Assembly (NCBI GenBank): GCA_963966185.1 | Contig: CAWZYM010000229.1 | Span: forward strand, 43,501 to 107,500 | Direction of reading: 5' to 3' | From: Rhabditoides inermis | Lineage: Eukaryota > Nematoda > Chromadorea > Rhabditida > Rhabditidae | DNA: 64,000 nucleotides | Shown here: positions 48,272-57,456 of the stretch, piece after piece | How the letters are laid out: each line of letters opens with the position of its first letter | Numbering within the stretch: position 1 is the first letter of the stretch | Made by a program: the position numbers and the translations under genes | Notes under the pieces: generated by a model | Seen by the model: only the letters and a program-made list of their open reading frames with translations | The model's database searches: none | What the model was told of the DNA's origin: nothing

Positions 48272-49020
48272 CCGACTCTCGGAGACGATGAGCGCGCCGC
48301 TGCCCTTATCGAGGATGTCGACTATCTTGAAGTCACTGCGCAATCTGCCTTCACACGGGAACTTGTCGTACACCTAAAAGGGTGAGAGGGTATCGTAATC
48401 CTAAGGGAGTGTCGCAGATCATTTTATACTTCTGTCGTAACCCTATGGGAGTGTAGCAGATCAAATTATTCAACGATCGCAATCATAGTTTTAGAAGTAC
48501 ACAATACGTGTAATACGAAAGAAGTGTGACCTCAATGTAGTGCTCCCCGTGAAGAATGCGAGTGAGATCGAATGAGATTCCTAAATCAGAGTACTACTAC
48601 GAAGGCCATTTGCTAGAGTTGAGAAATGACGAGAGGGAGTCGACTGACCAGGCCAGTTTTGGATGAGTGCTTGCGGTGAGAATCCGGGTGCGACAGCATA
48701 CGTGGGAATGGGTGTGAACAGCGGGTGGCCCTCGTACACGTAGCGGTTGTCCTCTCTCGCGCGGCACCCGACTGCAAGAGGTTCAAAACGATATTCATTC
48801 GAATCGTGAACATAAACTCAAAGTACATGCTACATGAACGCACAAAGTCCTCATGAGACTTTTACTATCAATTTGAAGGGTCGCACATCCTTCCCTTTTG
48901 TAAGTATTGATAAGTCCGTCGGTGCTACTCACTTCCCAATGCATACACGATGGCGTCCCTCTGCGTGTACTCGTGGTACATGGGCGGCACCGAGTGCCGC
49001 ATCGCCGCATCCGGACTCAT
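47245..49020 (-). CDS. maoc-1: MaoC-like enoyl-CoA hydratase 2 (peroxisomal type)
   Basis: Homologue of the hydratase-2 domain of the peroxisomal multifunctional enzyme (HSD17B4) without dehydrogenase or SCP2 parts, as in nematode MAOC-1. The start at 49020 ([15 protein letters not shown]) follows a TTTTCAG acceptor; the stop is at 47245-47247. Segments in order: [77 protein letters not shown], then the hot-dog catalytic motif [14 protein letters not shown] with its Asp and His, [36 protein letters not shown] and [17 protein letters not shown]. It hydrates trans-2-enoyl-CoA to (R)-3-hydroxyacyl-CoA in peroxisomal beta-oxidation. No obvious C-terminal SKL is present. Introns hold (CT)n and (CAA)n arrays. 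Confidence 0.92.
48217..48271. repeat. (CAA)n microsatellite in a maoc-1 intron
   Basis: A run of about 18 CAA units (one interruption) lies in an intron of the MaoC gene. Confidence 0.95.
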
Positions 49021-49079
49021 CGGCTGAAAACAATACGTTTTCTTGGATTACACCATTATACATTTCAGAAATCAATAGA

Positions 49080-49114
<35 letters not shown>

Positions 49115-49354
49115 AAGAGAGAAGAATGACTTTGGCAATGAGGCGAGCGGCGAGTATGCGGGCCACTTGGATGAAGTGCGCACACCGAGCGAGCATGGTT
49201 CGAGTGGAATGATGCGTCCGCATGCCCACTGCTGTGCGTGCGTGCAAGCGTGCGAGCGTGCGTCTGTCAAGCTTCCCCCATCCGTCTTTCGCACACACAA
49301 CCACGTGTGGCACGACTGTGTTCGAGGCACGTCATATGTCTGGCAATCATGTGA

Positions 49355-49584
49355 CTAAAATTAGAGAGGGCGCGCTAGCGCCCTCTCGTTTGTACTGGAT
49401 GTCCCCGCGCGCTAGAATGCTCAAAAACCATATTATTGAAAGTTGTAATGAGTTATTGAAAGTTGTATTGAGTTTGATTGAATTTGAAGCGAGATACGAA
49501 GAGTCCGCATTCGAGTGCGGATTGAGGTTGGTGTCGGGCGGGCGGGCGTCGGACAATCGCTTTCGCCCCGCCCCCTCTGTGTGT

Positions 49585-49621
<37 letters not shown>

Positions 49622-50040
49622 ATAGCGGGTGCGCGTCGGTATCCTCGCAGCGAATCGCGAACGTGTATGAAAATGTAATTTTGTGAAACAAAACTTAAGA
49701 AAAGGACAGATATTATCTTTCAACAGTACTTCCATGTAAAAGTAGTTGGTTTGTACTGTGTCTCAGTTGAGCAAAAGGACTGACATGTTTTCAATGGAGA
49801 CATGTGCAAACAGGCTCTCAGCATTATTCGACGTGTTATGTTACAACACAAATTGTGTTTTAAGATAATAACTGCATAACTTTGTAAACGCGTTCATTAT
49901 AATATGGCCGCTTTGCACTGGTATGAGAGAGAGCCTGTTGGCACATGTCTCCATTGAAAACATGTCAGTCCTTTTGCTCAACTGAGACAACAGTACAAAC
50001 CAACTACTTTTACTTGAAAGCACCTCTGCAAGATAATGCT
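49355..50040. mobile_element. Composite repeat: GAGAGGGCGCG palindrome plus hairpin element with about 90-bp arms
   Basis: The left part holds a palindrome around GAGAGGGCGCGCTAGCGC (about 49366-49388). The right part (about 49700-50040) is a near-perfect inverted repeat: the left arm runs from GTAAAAGTAGTTGGTTTG to CAAACAGGCTCTC, and the right arm is its reverse complement with a few mismatches. About 100 bp lies between. Outer ends (AAAAGGACA, ATTATCTT) resemble those of the element at 62902-63320. No coding capacity. Confidence 0.8.
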
Positions 50041-50162
50041 TTTTGTAGTGGAGATGGAACGAAAACAATAGAAACACGCTTGACCGCATTTCGTTCAAAA
50101 AGTGTAAACCTCGCATAGAAGTCGCTCGATAGATTATATCCGAATTTTTTCGATACATTTGG

Positions 50163-50240
50163 GGGTGGCCAGCGCAGTGGATCTGCGCACAGCTATCAAG
50201 CGAAAAGTCCCGGGTTCAGTCCTCTCGGCGGCCAATGATG
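50163..50240 (+). repeat. tRNA-like (SINE head) module
   Basis: GGTGGCCAGCGCAGTGGATC resembles an A box, and CCCGGGTTCAGTCCTC a B box, at tRNA-like spacing. About 250 bp of unrelated tail follows. Confidence 0.5.
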
Positions 50241-50584
50241 TACCGCTAGGTGGAGTGACGACCACCCTCACAACTTTCGTGAGCCTCTAGTCAGAAGTCT
50301 GTGACGTCATCTGATCCAAGTTTATTTCATTCATCGATGGACCCCTTGTTCCTTGTAAGCAGGTAGCGACTTGTACTCGAGAGCCTTAGGTCAGTCCCCT
50401 TATCGGCTAGGTCGACGGTTGTATTTCTGTATGAGTATGGGCAGACCCAACTACTTGGAGGAAGATGGGATCCGCGCTGCCTTGAGCGAATAGGGTCGTT
50501 CATGTAAACAAGTAATCAAGTAATGATAGCAATCATTTATCAGATGAATCTTGGAGGTATTTCGAAAATAATCTCATTTTCCAG

Positions 50585-50717
50585 TGGCGCACCGTCCGCA
50601 CGTGCTGGGGCACTGCTGGGTCATGAGGCTGTAGTAAGCGGGGTTGTTGCACAGGTGGGCACTGGCCGGGCAATCAGACACACCAGCCGAGGGGTTCACC
50701 TTGTCCACGCAGGAACC
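50585..50717 (-). pseudogene. Orphan ShKT exon, inverted copy of the last exon of the gene at 52978-53932
   Basis: The minus strand encodes [17 protein letters not shown], then [15 protein letters not shown] and CGRCATGK followed by TGA. It is almost identical to the exon at about 53790-53932 on the plus strand. No signal peptide or further exons accompany it, so it is a duplicated fragment. Confidence 0.85.
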
Positions 50718-50741
50718 AGTTTTTTTTAGTTTTTTTTCGAA

Positions 50742-50960
50742 TTTTGCATGCAACCTCCTAAAATATGTATATGTGCAATGTGCGAATTGAGCCGCTCCCC
50801 TGCTGCTTCAAACGCTGGCTCTCCATTTAACTTTGTTTTGTTGTATCATCTTTTTTCACCTGTTAAGTATTATGCAACCGTATAAATTATTATTAATTTG
50901 TTGCTGAAAGACGTCAACAGAGAAACAGTACGAATATCACAAAATCATCTTCGAAGCACG
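50742..50960. mobile_element. Truncated element, copy keeping its left terminal repeat
   Basis: It begins GCATGCAACCTCCTAAAAT and continues with CCATTTAACTTTGTTTTG, GTTAAGTATTATGCAACCG and TTAATTTGTTGCTG. The body is shared in the same orientation with 52493-52672. Confidence 0.7.
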
Positions 50961-51363
50961 CATTCGGAAAGTAACTTGCTACTTAGTAGCTACTTAGTAT
51001 TATGTTATGTGAATTCCACGCTGATCATACCAGGTACCGTGTCCACGATCAGACACCGAGAATCAGAAAGGGCGCAAAGCTTCTATCCCATTTCCAGCCC
51101 ACGCACAATTTTGATGATAAACAGTTCACTGCAATGCCCTATGCACTTGTGAATCACAGTACTTTGTGCATCGTGCATGTGAATCACTGCGATACATTGT
51201 GAATGTGAAATACAATTACGTGAATATTGGCAATTCGTATGAACAAAATGTTTTTCTTCCATTCGTTCAGCCAACACCGCCACGGCTGAAATGAGACATC
51301 TATACACATCACAGTACCTATAAATGAGGCTTCTGAATCCTAACTTCCAACGTTTCTTCGGAA

Positions 51364-51633
51364 ATGAGAGTGTTCTTTTTGCTTGCTGCTCTCGTGGTCG
51401 CAGCTTCTGCGTGCGCATTCGGAGACATTCGATGCAAAATGCAGAAGTTCCGAGAGATGGCCCAGAAGTCGCCGTTCCGTGGCAAGCGTCTCATGTGCCC
51501 GATCGACTGTCGCCCCGGAGACTTCCTCTGCAGATCCAATCCTTTCTGTGACCCGCCCCCTTTCTCGTCGACTGGACACGCTGTGGAGGAGAAGGTGGTC
51601 TTGGGAGAGGCTACTGAGACCGGCAAGCTGTGA
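51364..51633 (+). CDS. Small secreted cysteine-rich protein, 89 residues
   Basis: Single-exon frame with a clear signal peptide (MRVFFLLAALVVAASACA), stop at 51631-51633 and AATAAA at 51680-51685. The mature part contains a furin-like RGKR site around residues 39-42, then a cysteine-rich stretch (MCPIDCRPGDFLCRSNPFC) and an acidic tail. This layout fits a processed secreted peptide or a small inhibitor. I do not recognise the family. It lies among repeats and near the ShKT gene. Confidence 0.72.
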   Translation: MRVFFLLAALVVAASACAFGDIRCKMQKFREMAQKSPFRGKRLMCPIDCRPGDFLCRSNPFCDPPPFSSTGHAVEEKVVLGEATETGKL

Positions 51634-52977
51634 ACGATGATTATGCGTGATAAAACTTTTACATAACAATTACTTCTTGAATAAATATTGCTATTATGTA
51701 GTGATGGTGAATATTTATGCGTTGTAAGTTTGCGTAATTTCTAGCGCTCAAAAATTCAACTTAGCATCACTAATAACTACAGACTACACCACTGCTTTAT
51801 CAGAAAAAAATACTTTTTGAATACGCAACAGTCACTACATTACAAAAACAACAGCTCAAAATACGCGTTCACTGGTTACGTGTCCGTATGTACGAATTGT
51901 GAAAGCAGTTTGAAAATGAATGTGAGTACGGCGGCCACTAACCTCGTCTCGTCAGCCTACTTGTCTTTTCCAGGCATTAGCCCACGCATCTAGCATCTTA
52001 CATCTTGTTAGGCACCACTCTATGCTTCATATCATTATCATTGTGTTGCCATATTCAGATATAACGATTCCGGAGAAACGATCGATTGATTGAAAATGTG
52101 CAGTCCTCTCCGGCGCGTGTGTAGGCTGTAAATGTGATAGAAACTTTGCGTCCTTTCTGTTTCTCGGTGTCTCGATCGTGGTATCTGGTATCATCAGCGC
52201 TGGATAACATAAAAAGCGTTACTAAATAGTAAGTTACTTACTGTAAATAGTAAGTTGTAATTAGTCCGTAGTAGTTGTAGTAGTGGTAGTATATAAGCAA
52301 TAAGTAGCAGTGAGTAGTAGAGCGTTGTAAGTAGTCCATTTCACGTTCTTCCCAGATTTAGGCTATTAATTAGAGAGCGCGTTTGGAACGTCCACCGCCA
52401 AGCCGTTTTTAAATCCTTCTCTCTTGTTTCGTTGTATCATAGTAGATGTCTTATTTCAACGACCCCGTCTGCCGCTCTCCTGAGGGCGGCATCCCCTGCC
52501 GCTCTCAAACGGTGGCTCCCCATTTAACTTTGTTTTGTTGTATCATCTTTTCTTTTTCCACGTGTTAAGTATTATGCAACCGTATAAATTATAAATATTA
52601 ATTTGTTGCTGATACGAATATCACAAAACAATCACATTGCACATATTTTTAGGAGGTTGCATGCAAAATTATTTATTAATTTAGTAAAATATTCGAATTC
52701 TACTGTAAACATACGGTATACTGTAAACATATGTTGAGTGTGTGTATATTGAACATTCTCCGATCGAAGTCACATGTTCGACTTTCGACTCTCTGTTTGC
52801 GCAACGTGATCAAGCCGAAAACTGTTCAAAACGAAACTTTGTCCATGCTGCGCAAATTAGCAAATGATTACAATTTCACGCGTATGTACAGCTTACATCG
52901 GACAATTGGTGCCAGGGGTATATAAGGAGTGTGTGAGTGGAAACAGACATCGGACAAGTAGTGTCTTTTCTCCAGAC
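51634..52977. other. Intergenic, repeat remnants
   Basis: It contains a TAGTAG-rich stretch (about 52220-52340) and the element at 52493-52672. No exon is recognised. Confidence 0.5.
52493..52672. mobile_element. Truncated element, copy keeping its right terminal repeat
   Basis: It shares its body with 50742-50960. It ends in AGGAGGTTGCATGC, the reverse complement of the start of that copy, so the two halves together define one element with GCATGCAACCTCCT terminal inverted repeats. Confidence 0.7.
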
Positions 52978-53932
52978 ATGCACCGTCTTCTCCTCACTCT
53001 TCTCGCACTCCCGGCGGTCCAGGCCCTTGTCCCTATAGCCATCATCTGTACCGGACCCACCCTCACCGGTGAGGAGAGGAAGAAGGAGAGGGGTGATGAC
53101 ATAGAGACGTTCAGACCCCATCACCGGCGCACCGCCACCGGGCAACTGTGTGGCGGGAGTGTGTCCGCCCGGGTTCACTTGTCTCAACGAGGGAACGACT
53201 TTCGAAGTGTGCTGCAACAATGGCGGCCCAGTCGCTACTAGCCCAACCACTCCCACAACCTCCACCACCCCTGCACCTAGTGAGTGAAGGAGTGTGTGAG
53301 AGACAACTGGAGGGACGTTGCAGCGACGTGCGTGGACAAGGTGCACCCTTCTACTGGCGTGTCGACTTGTGCTGCCAATGCCAACCTGTGCAACAACGCT
53401 GCCTACTACAGTCTCATGACTGAACAGTGCCCGCAGACCTGTGGACGTTGTGTGACATCAACGACTGTCACCGCTACTACCAGTAAAAGGAAGAGGAATC
53501 TGCGAGTATGCATATCGTCCCTTCACCCTGCGTGGACAAGGTGCATCCGACGACTGGGGTGTCTGACTGTCCGGCTAGAGTGCACCTCTGCAACACCCCC
53601 ACCTACTACTCGTTGATGACCACTCAGTGTCCGCAGACCTGCGGGCGTTGCGGCGCCACCACTACCTCTACTGCCACCCCTAACAGTGAGTGCACATCAA
53701 AATAATCACAAAACCATACCACGAATACAAAGAACCATACTACGTTCTAGGTACTCATAGGCTGAGAATGAAATGGTTGCCAACTTCAGGTTCTTGCGTG
53801 GACAAAGTCAACCCCTCGACTGGTGTGTCTGACTGCCCGGCCAGTGCCCACCTGTGCAACAACCCCGCCTACTACAGCCTCATGACCCAGCAGTGCCCCA
53901 GCACGTGCGGACGGTGCGCCACTGGAAAATGA
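52978..53932 (+). CDS. Secreted protein with three ShKT domains
   Basis: Exon 1 (from 52978) encodes a signal peptide ([16 protein letters not shown]). Exon 2 (about 53114-53279) has [12 protein letters not shown] and EVCCNNGG and ends in a Pro/Thr linker. Three ShKT domains follow: [14 protein letters not shown] to [22 protein letters not shown] to CPQTCGRC, and [14 protein letters not shown] to CPSTCGRC, joined by Thr-rich linkers, with stop at 53932. ShKT modules form three disulphides and are common in nematode secreted proteins; some block potassium channels, others are structural. Function here is unknown. The join between the first and second domains (about 53484-53520) gives no acceptor of normal intron length in the right phase, so an indel or an unusual splice is possible. 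Confidence 0.8.
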
Positions 53933-54031
53933 GATTTTATACGAAAAACGAAAAACCTTCATCATGATTCATTTGTTGAATGATTAACATCGGCAATGAA
54001 AACTCTGATTTCGAAATGAGTTCCAAGCACA

Positions 54032-54398
54032 TTAAAGGAACAGTGGCGACTTATTTCTGCCACAACCTGCCACAACCTGTCATTTCCACAGCAAAACATT
54101 TGGCGGTGACCGGAATCGAACCAGCGAAGCTCGGGGACCACAACGCAGCGCTCATGCAATGAGCTACGAAGCAAGTGAAAGGGCGTACTTAGTTTATTTG
54201 CGCTTATCTCTCCGACCCCAACGTGCAGTATTGAAGCGTTGGCGGGTAATTCAAATTTTCATCTGCATCCGTGGCAGTGGCAGATTCGGAAGTAAAGCAG
54301 AATCGTCGTTTTTTTCTCGCAAAAATTGAAAATGTGTTAAGTTAATATAATTTTCAATATTACTCCGAGTCAAAAATAAGTCGACACTGTTTCTTTAA
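54032..54398. mobile_element. TTAA-flanked MITE, 367 bp, carrying an internal tRNA-like module
   Basis: The left end is TTAAAGGAACAGTGGCGAC and the right end inverted is TTAAAGAAACAGTGTCGAC, with about 28 bp of inverted repeat. TTAA ends fit the piggyBac type. The minus strand of 54103-54180 contains TAGCTCATTGCATGAGCG (A-box-like) and a consensus B box GGTTCGATTCC. A shorter copy without this segment lies at 20656-20832. No protein is encoded. Confidence 0.8.
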
Positions 54399-54571
54399 AT
54401 CATATCAAATGTTTATTCGGACTCGCAAACATGATCATGACACGCACAAAACGAAATTGGATGAGATAGAGACACAACAAAACTTCTTAAAACAGAAAGG
54501 ATCACAAGTAGTAAGAAAAAGGCTGAACACAATGGGTGGGACTTGAGGGAGCTTGATTGGCCGTGGCTTTC

Positions 54572-55364
54572 TCACTCAGAAAGGATCGACTCCATCACAC
54601 CAGGCTGGTCCACTGTCACAGCCAGGCCGATGATTCCTGAAATGTTTGTCAATTCTCCCTCCCTCCCTCCCTCCCTCCCTCCCTCTCTCTCCCTCCCTCC
54701 CTCCCTCCCCCCCCTCTCTCTCTCTCTCACCGATCACCCATGTGAGTCCGATGAGAGCACTGGACACGGCGCAGCAGATCTGTCCCTTGCTCTTCTCCTT
54801 CTTGTGCTTCTGCGAGCCCTTCGTGCTTGCCTAGGTATACGGTATATAACAGTTACAGTACACCGTACCATCTACAGTATCCTATATCACCTACAGTACC
54901 CGCTACCGTACCGCGGACTGGACCGACGACTTGGTGTCGTCCTTCACAGACTTCTTTGTCTTTGTGTCTCTCTCCGTGCGGAGTGTCTTCGTGTCCTTCT
55001 CGGTGCGCAGCGTCTTCCTGTCATCATCTGGAATAGGTTATGAGAGAAAGAGAGGGAGAGAGAGAGAGAGAGACTCACTCGACTGTTCCTGGCGCCTGCT
55101 GGAAGGAGAGGGCAATGGTCCGGGCAGCTTGGCGTAATTGGGATCGGACGAGGGCTGTTGTTTCTCTTTCTTGGATGCGAGTGTCTTCTTCTCCACTGAC
55201 TTGGGTGCATCGGATGAGGGCTGGAGCTTGTCCTTCTTGGATGGGGGCGCCTTCCTGTCATCGGTGGACTTGGCATCTCCCGAGCGGGGCGTCCTGTCGC
55301 CCGACTTGGGGGCTGACATCGGGGCACTCTTCATTGCTACGGCAGACCGCGCAGCGACGGGCAC
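54572..55364 (-). CDS. Small C-terminally anchored membrane protein, paralogue 3 (188 residues)
   Basis: Four exons (55079-55364, 54912-55027, 54731-54830, 54572-54636) join in phase to 189 codons. The first 150 residues are hydrophilic and strongly charged (SKKDKLQPSSDAPK, DTKTLRTERDTKTKK). The last two exons encode a basic, Cys-containing juxtamembrane segment (KSKGQICCAV) and one membrane segment split by an intron (SSALIGLTWVIG then IIGLAVTVDQPG), ending VMESILSE. The split position and the ending match paralogues at 45548-46373 and 55880-56463. The start could be one of several in-frame ATGs after 55364. Function unknown. Confidence 0.78.
54656..54730. repeat. (CCCT)n/(CT)n tract at a splice donor
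   Basis: A pyrimidine tract of CCCT and CT units fills the last intron of paralogue 3. On the gene's strand it begins GTGAGAGAGAG at the donor (54730). Confidence 0.9.
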
Positions 55365-55456
55365 AGCCAGAGAATGCCGAGTGTTTCGAAATGGTGTTTA
55401 TAATGATCGAAACATCGAAGACATTCATCTATCTCGCACGTTCATCCATCTCTATA

Positions 55457-55608
55457 GGCCCCATTATACTTTCACGCTGACGCTGCGCTCCCGTGCAAAA
55501 ATACAATTATTTATTTTGATCACGCTGCGTCAACGTAATCAATAGTTGCATGTTTTGCACGGGAGCGTAAGCGTCGCGTCAGCGTCAGCGTGAAAGTATA
55601 ATGGGGCC
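55457..55608. mobile_element. Hairpin element, 152 bp, about 50-bp arms
   Basis: Left arm GGCCCCATTATACTTTCACG, right arm the reverse complement. Both arms continue through repeated GCGTCA/TGACGC motifs to TCCCGTGCAAAA. About 50 bp of loop. A related TATAATGGGGCGTTGCG lies at about 55850. Confidence 0.8.
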
Positions 55609-55879
55609 TTATGTCAGCTTTTCGCGCAGGGAGCGTGCGTTCAAATAACAAGTGGCGCTCCTGTCCTCGGAGCCACCCGAAGTGGCGCGCACTCTCAGCG
55701 AGACCAGGGACAGGAGCGCCAGTCCAGGCGACACCCCAAAAGTACCTCTCTCCCTCCTACCTCCCCAATAGGATCATCACGAACTTTCCAGAACACCAAG
55801 TGAATACATCATTTATCCGAGAAAAAAAACTAACAAAAAAACACGATTATAATGGGGCGTTGCGTATGAGAGCGGTGCT

Positions 55880-56463
55880 TCAATTGTACTTGATCATACT
55901 CTCCAGCAATCCGGGGGTCGAGTCGAGCAGCACAGCCACGCCGAGAATGCCTGCAAGGAGTACTGTAGATACAGTAGTCTAGCTATACGGTATGATACCG
56001 TTCCACCCACCGAAAATCCAGGTGAAACAGACTATGGTCAGCGAAACGAGGCAAACAATGTGCAGCTTGCCCTTCTTTTTCTTCGCCTTTTCCTCCTCTC
56101 CCTGGGTGGTCTAAATTTCAAATACCGTAATCTCCTGGTAAGTTATGTTGTACCCCGGTGCCGGTAGAATTGACGCCGGCCGACTTGGGAGCCTTGTCCT
56201 TCTCCCCCTTCTTTTTCTTGTCCTTGGACGTCTTCTTGTCATCTAATCGACAATAGTACTTCTGCAAATGCCTGTGACTCACTGGACTTGTTGTTGGAGG
56301 AGGGTTCCTGTCGGGACTTGCTCTGGGCGGAGTGTAGGGGGGCGGATCGGGGCTGGGGCTCCGACCGTGGCTGATCGGCGCGAGAGCGAGGCTGGGCCGC
56401 AGAAGGGGGAGGGGGAGCGGGCGTCAGCTTGGACGGATCCAACTCCTCGTATTGTTCTCCCAT
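55880..56463 (-). CDS. Small C-terminally anchored membrane protein, paralogue 2 (146 residues)
   Basis: Four exons (56283-56463, 56154-56242, 56011-56110, 55880-55950) join in phase to 147 codons. The protein begins MGEQYEELDPSKLTPAPPPP, continues with a Pro/Ser/Arg-rich region, then a Lys-rich block (KKTSKDKKKKGEKDK) and a single membrane segment (LHIVCLVSLTIVCFTWIFG joined to ILGVAVLLD), ending GLLESMIKYN. N-terminus, intron placement and C-terminus tie it to the genes at 45548-46373 and 54572-55364. A tail-anchor-like topology with a cytosolic N-terminal region is likely. Function unknown; the next gene upstream is MSP. Confidence 0.82.
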
Positions 56464-56902
56464 CTTCGACAGACCGCACCCGGCAAGACGACGATGCGAA
56501 ATGACCGAATGCCAGTGAGGTGGCGTGTACGCATTGCGCGTGACGTGATATTTGCCTCAAAACGTGGAGCAGATTGGCAGAAGCATCTAGCAGAAGAACG
56601 GGTGTTTCATAGTTTCGAAAACGACGTCCTAGACAAGTATACTCGAGCCTTACTAAAAAAAACCGTCAGTAAAGGTAAAGTAATCATTTGCCTTTCTCGT
56701 TTCCCACAGCCAGAGAAGCGGAGGAATGCTGGGCAATTCTCCGCAACTGGACTTTGAGATGAACATACAAATTCTGATATAACTATACTCCCTACACGCA
56801 TAACGAAGAAAACAGAACTCTCGTAAGAAACAAGACTCTTTCCCAATATCCATCACAACAGATTCGATACATCGTTTATCGGCATAAGGAAGCACGTTCA
56901 AT

Positions 56903-57341
56903 TTAAGGGTTGTACTCGATGGGGAGGTTCTTGCGGCGGACCATTCCGTCGCCCTGGAACCATTCGCGGCGGAAGGTCTTGGCGGCGCCGTCGGGGGTGT
57001 TGGTCCACTCGATGGTGATGCGGTCGTTGTTGGTGTCCTCCTCTCCGAACTTGAACGCGTCACAAGAGACGGCCATCAGCACGGCCTCCTTGGGGTCGAG
57101 CACTCCGCACGGCGGGTCGACGCCGAGGCGCTTCATGTTGGTGGTCTTGATGGCCCATCCGATGCGGCGACCTCCAGTGTTGGTGATCTAAAAAAGACCA
57201 ATCATGCAATGATCGATCGATATCCGGACGATATCCACGCACCTTGATGTGGTAGGTGTGCTTGTCATCGTAGGGGGCGTTGAAGACGATCTTGGTACCC
57301 GGCTGGGTGTTGATATCTCCGGGAGCGACGGACTGAGCCAT
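56903..57341 (-). CDS. msp: Major sperm protein, canonical 127 residues
   Basis: Two exons (57243-57341 and 56903-57187) join in phase to 128 codons. The protein opens [20 protein letters not shown] and includes [37 protein letters not shown] and the C-terminus [15 protein letters not shown]. This is the standard nematode MSP, nearly invariant across species. MSP polymerises into the filaments that move amoeboid sperm and is also released as a signal that triggers oocyte maturation. C. elegans MSP genes are multi-copy and clustered with other sperm genes; here it lies beside two of the membrane-protein paralogues on the same strand. Most C. elegans MSP genes lack introns, so the intron here is worth noting. 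Confidence 0.98.
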
Positions 57342-57456
57342 GGCGAATGGATGCCGGCAGCCCGCCGCGCCCGCCTTTTATTCGTCTCTCCAGACATGCA
57401 AATAGGCGAGTTCTTCAAATCAGCAGCTGAATGCCTAATTCGAGTAGTCCTAAGAC

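Noticed and set aside
49841..50158. Short minus-strand gene
   Set aside because: It lies wholly within the hairpin element and its arms; no family signal.
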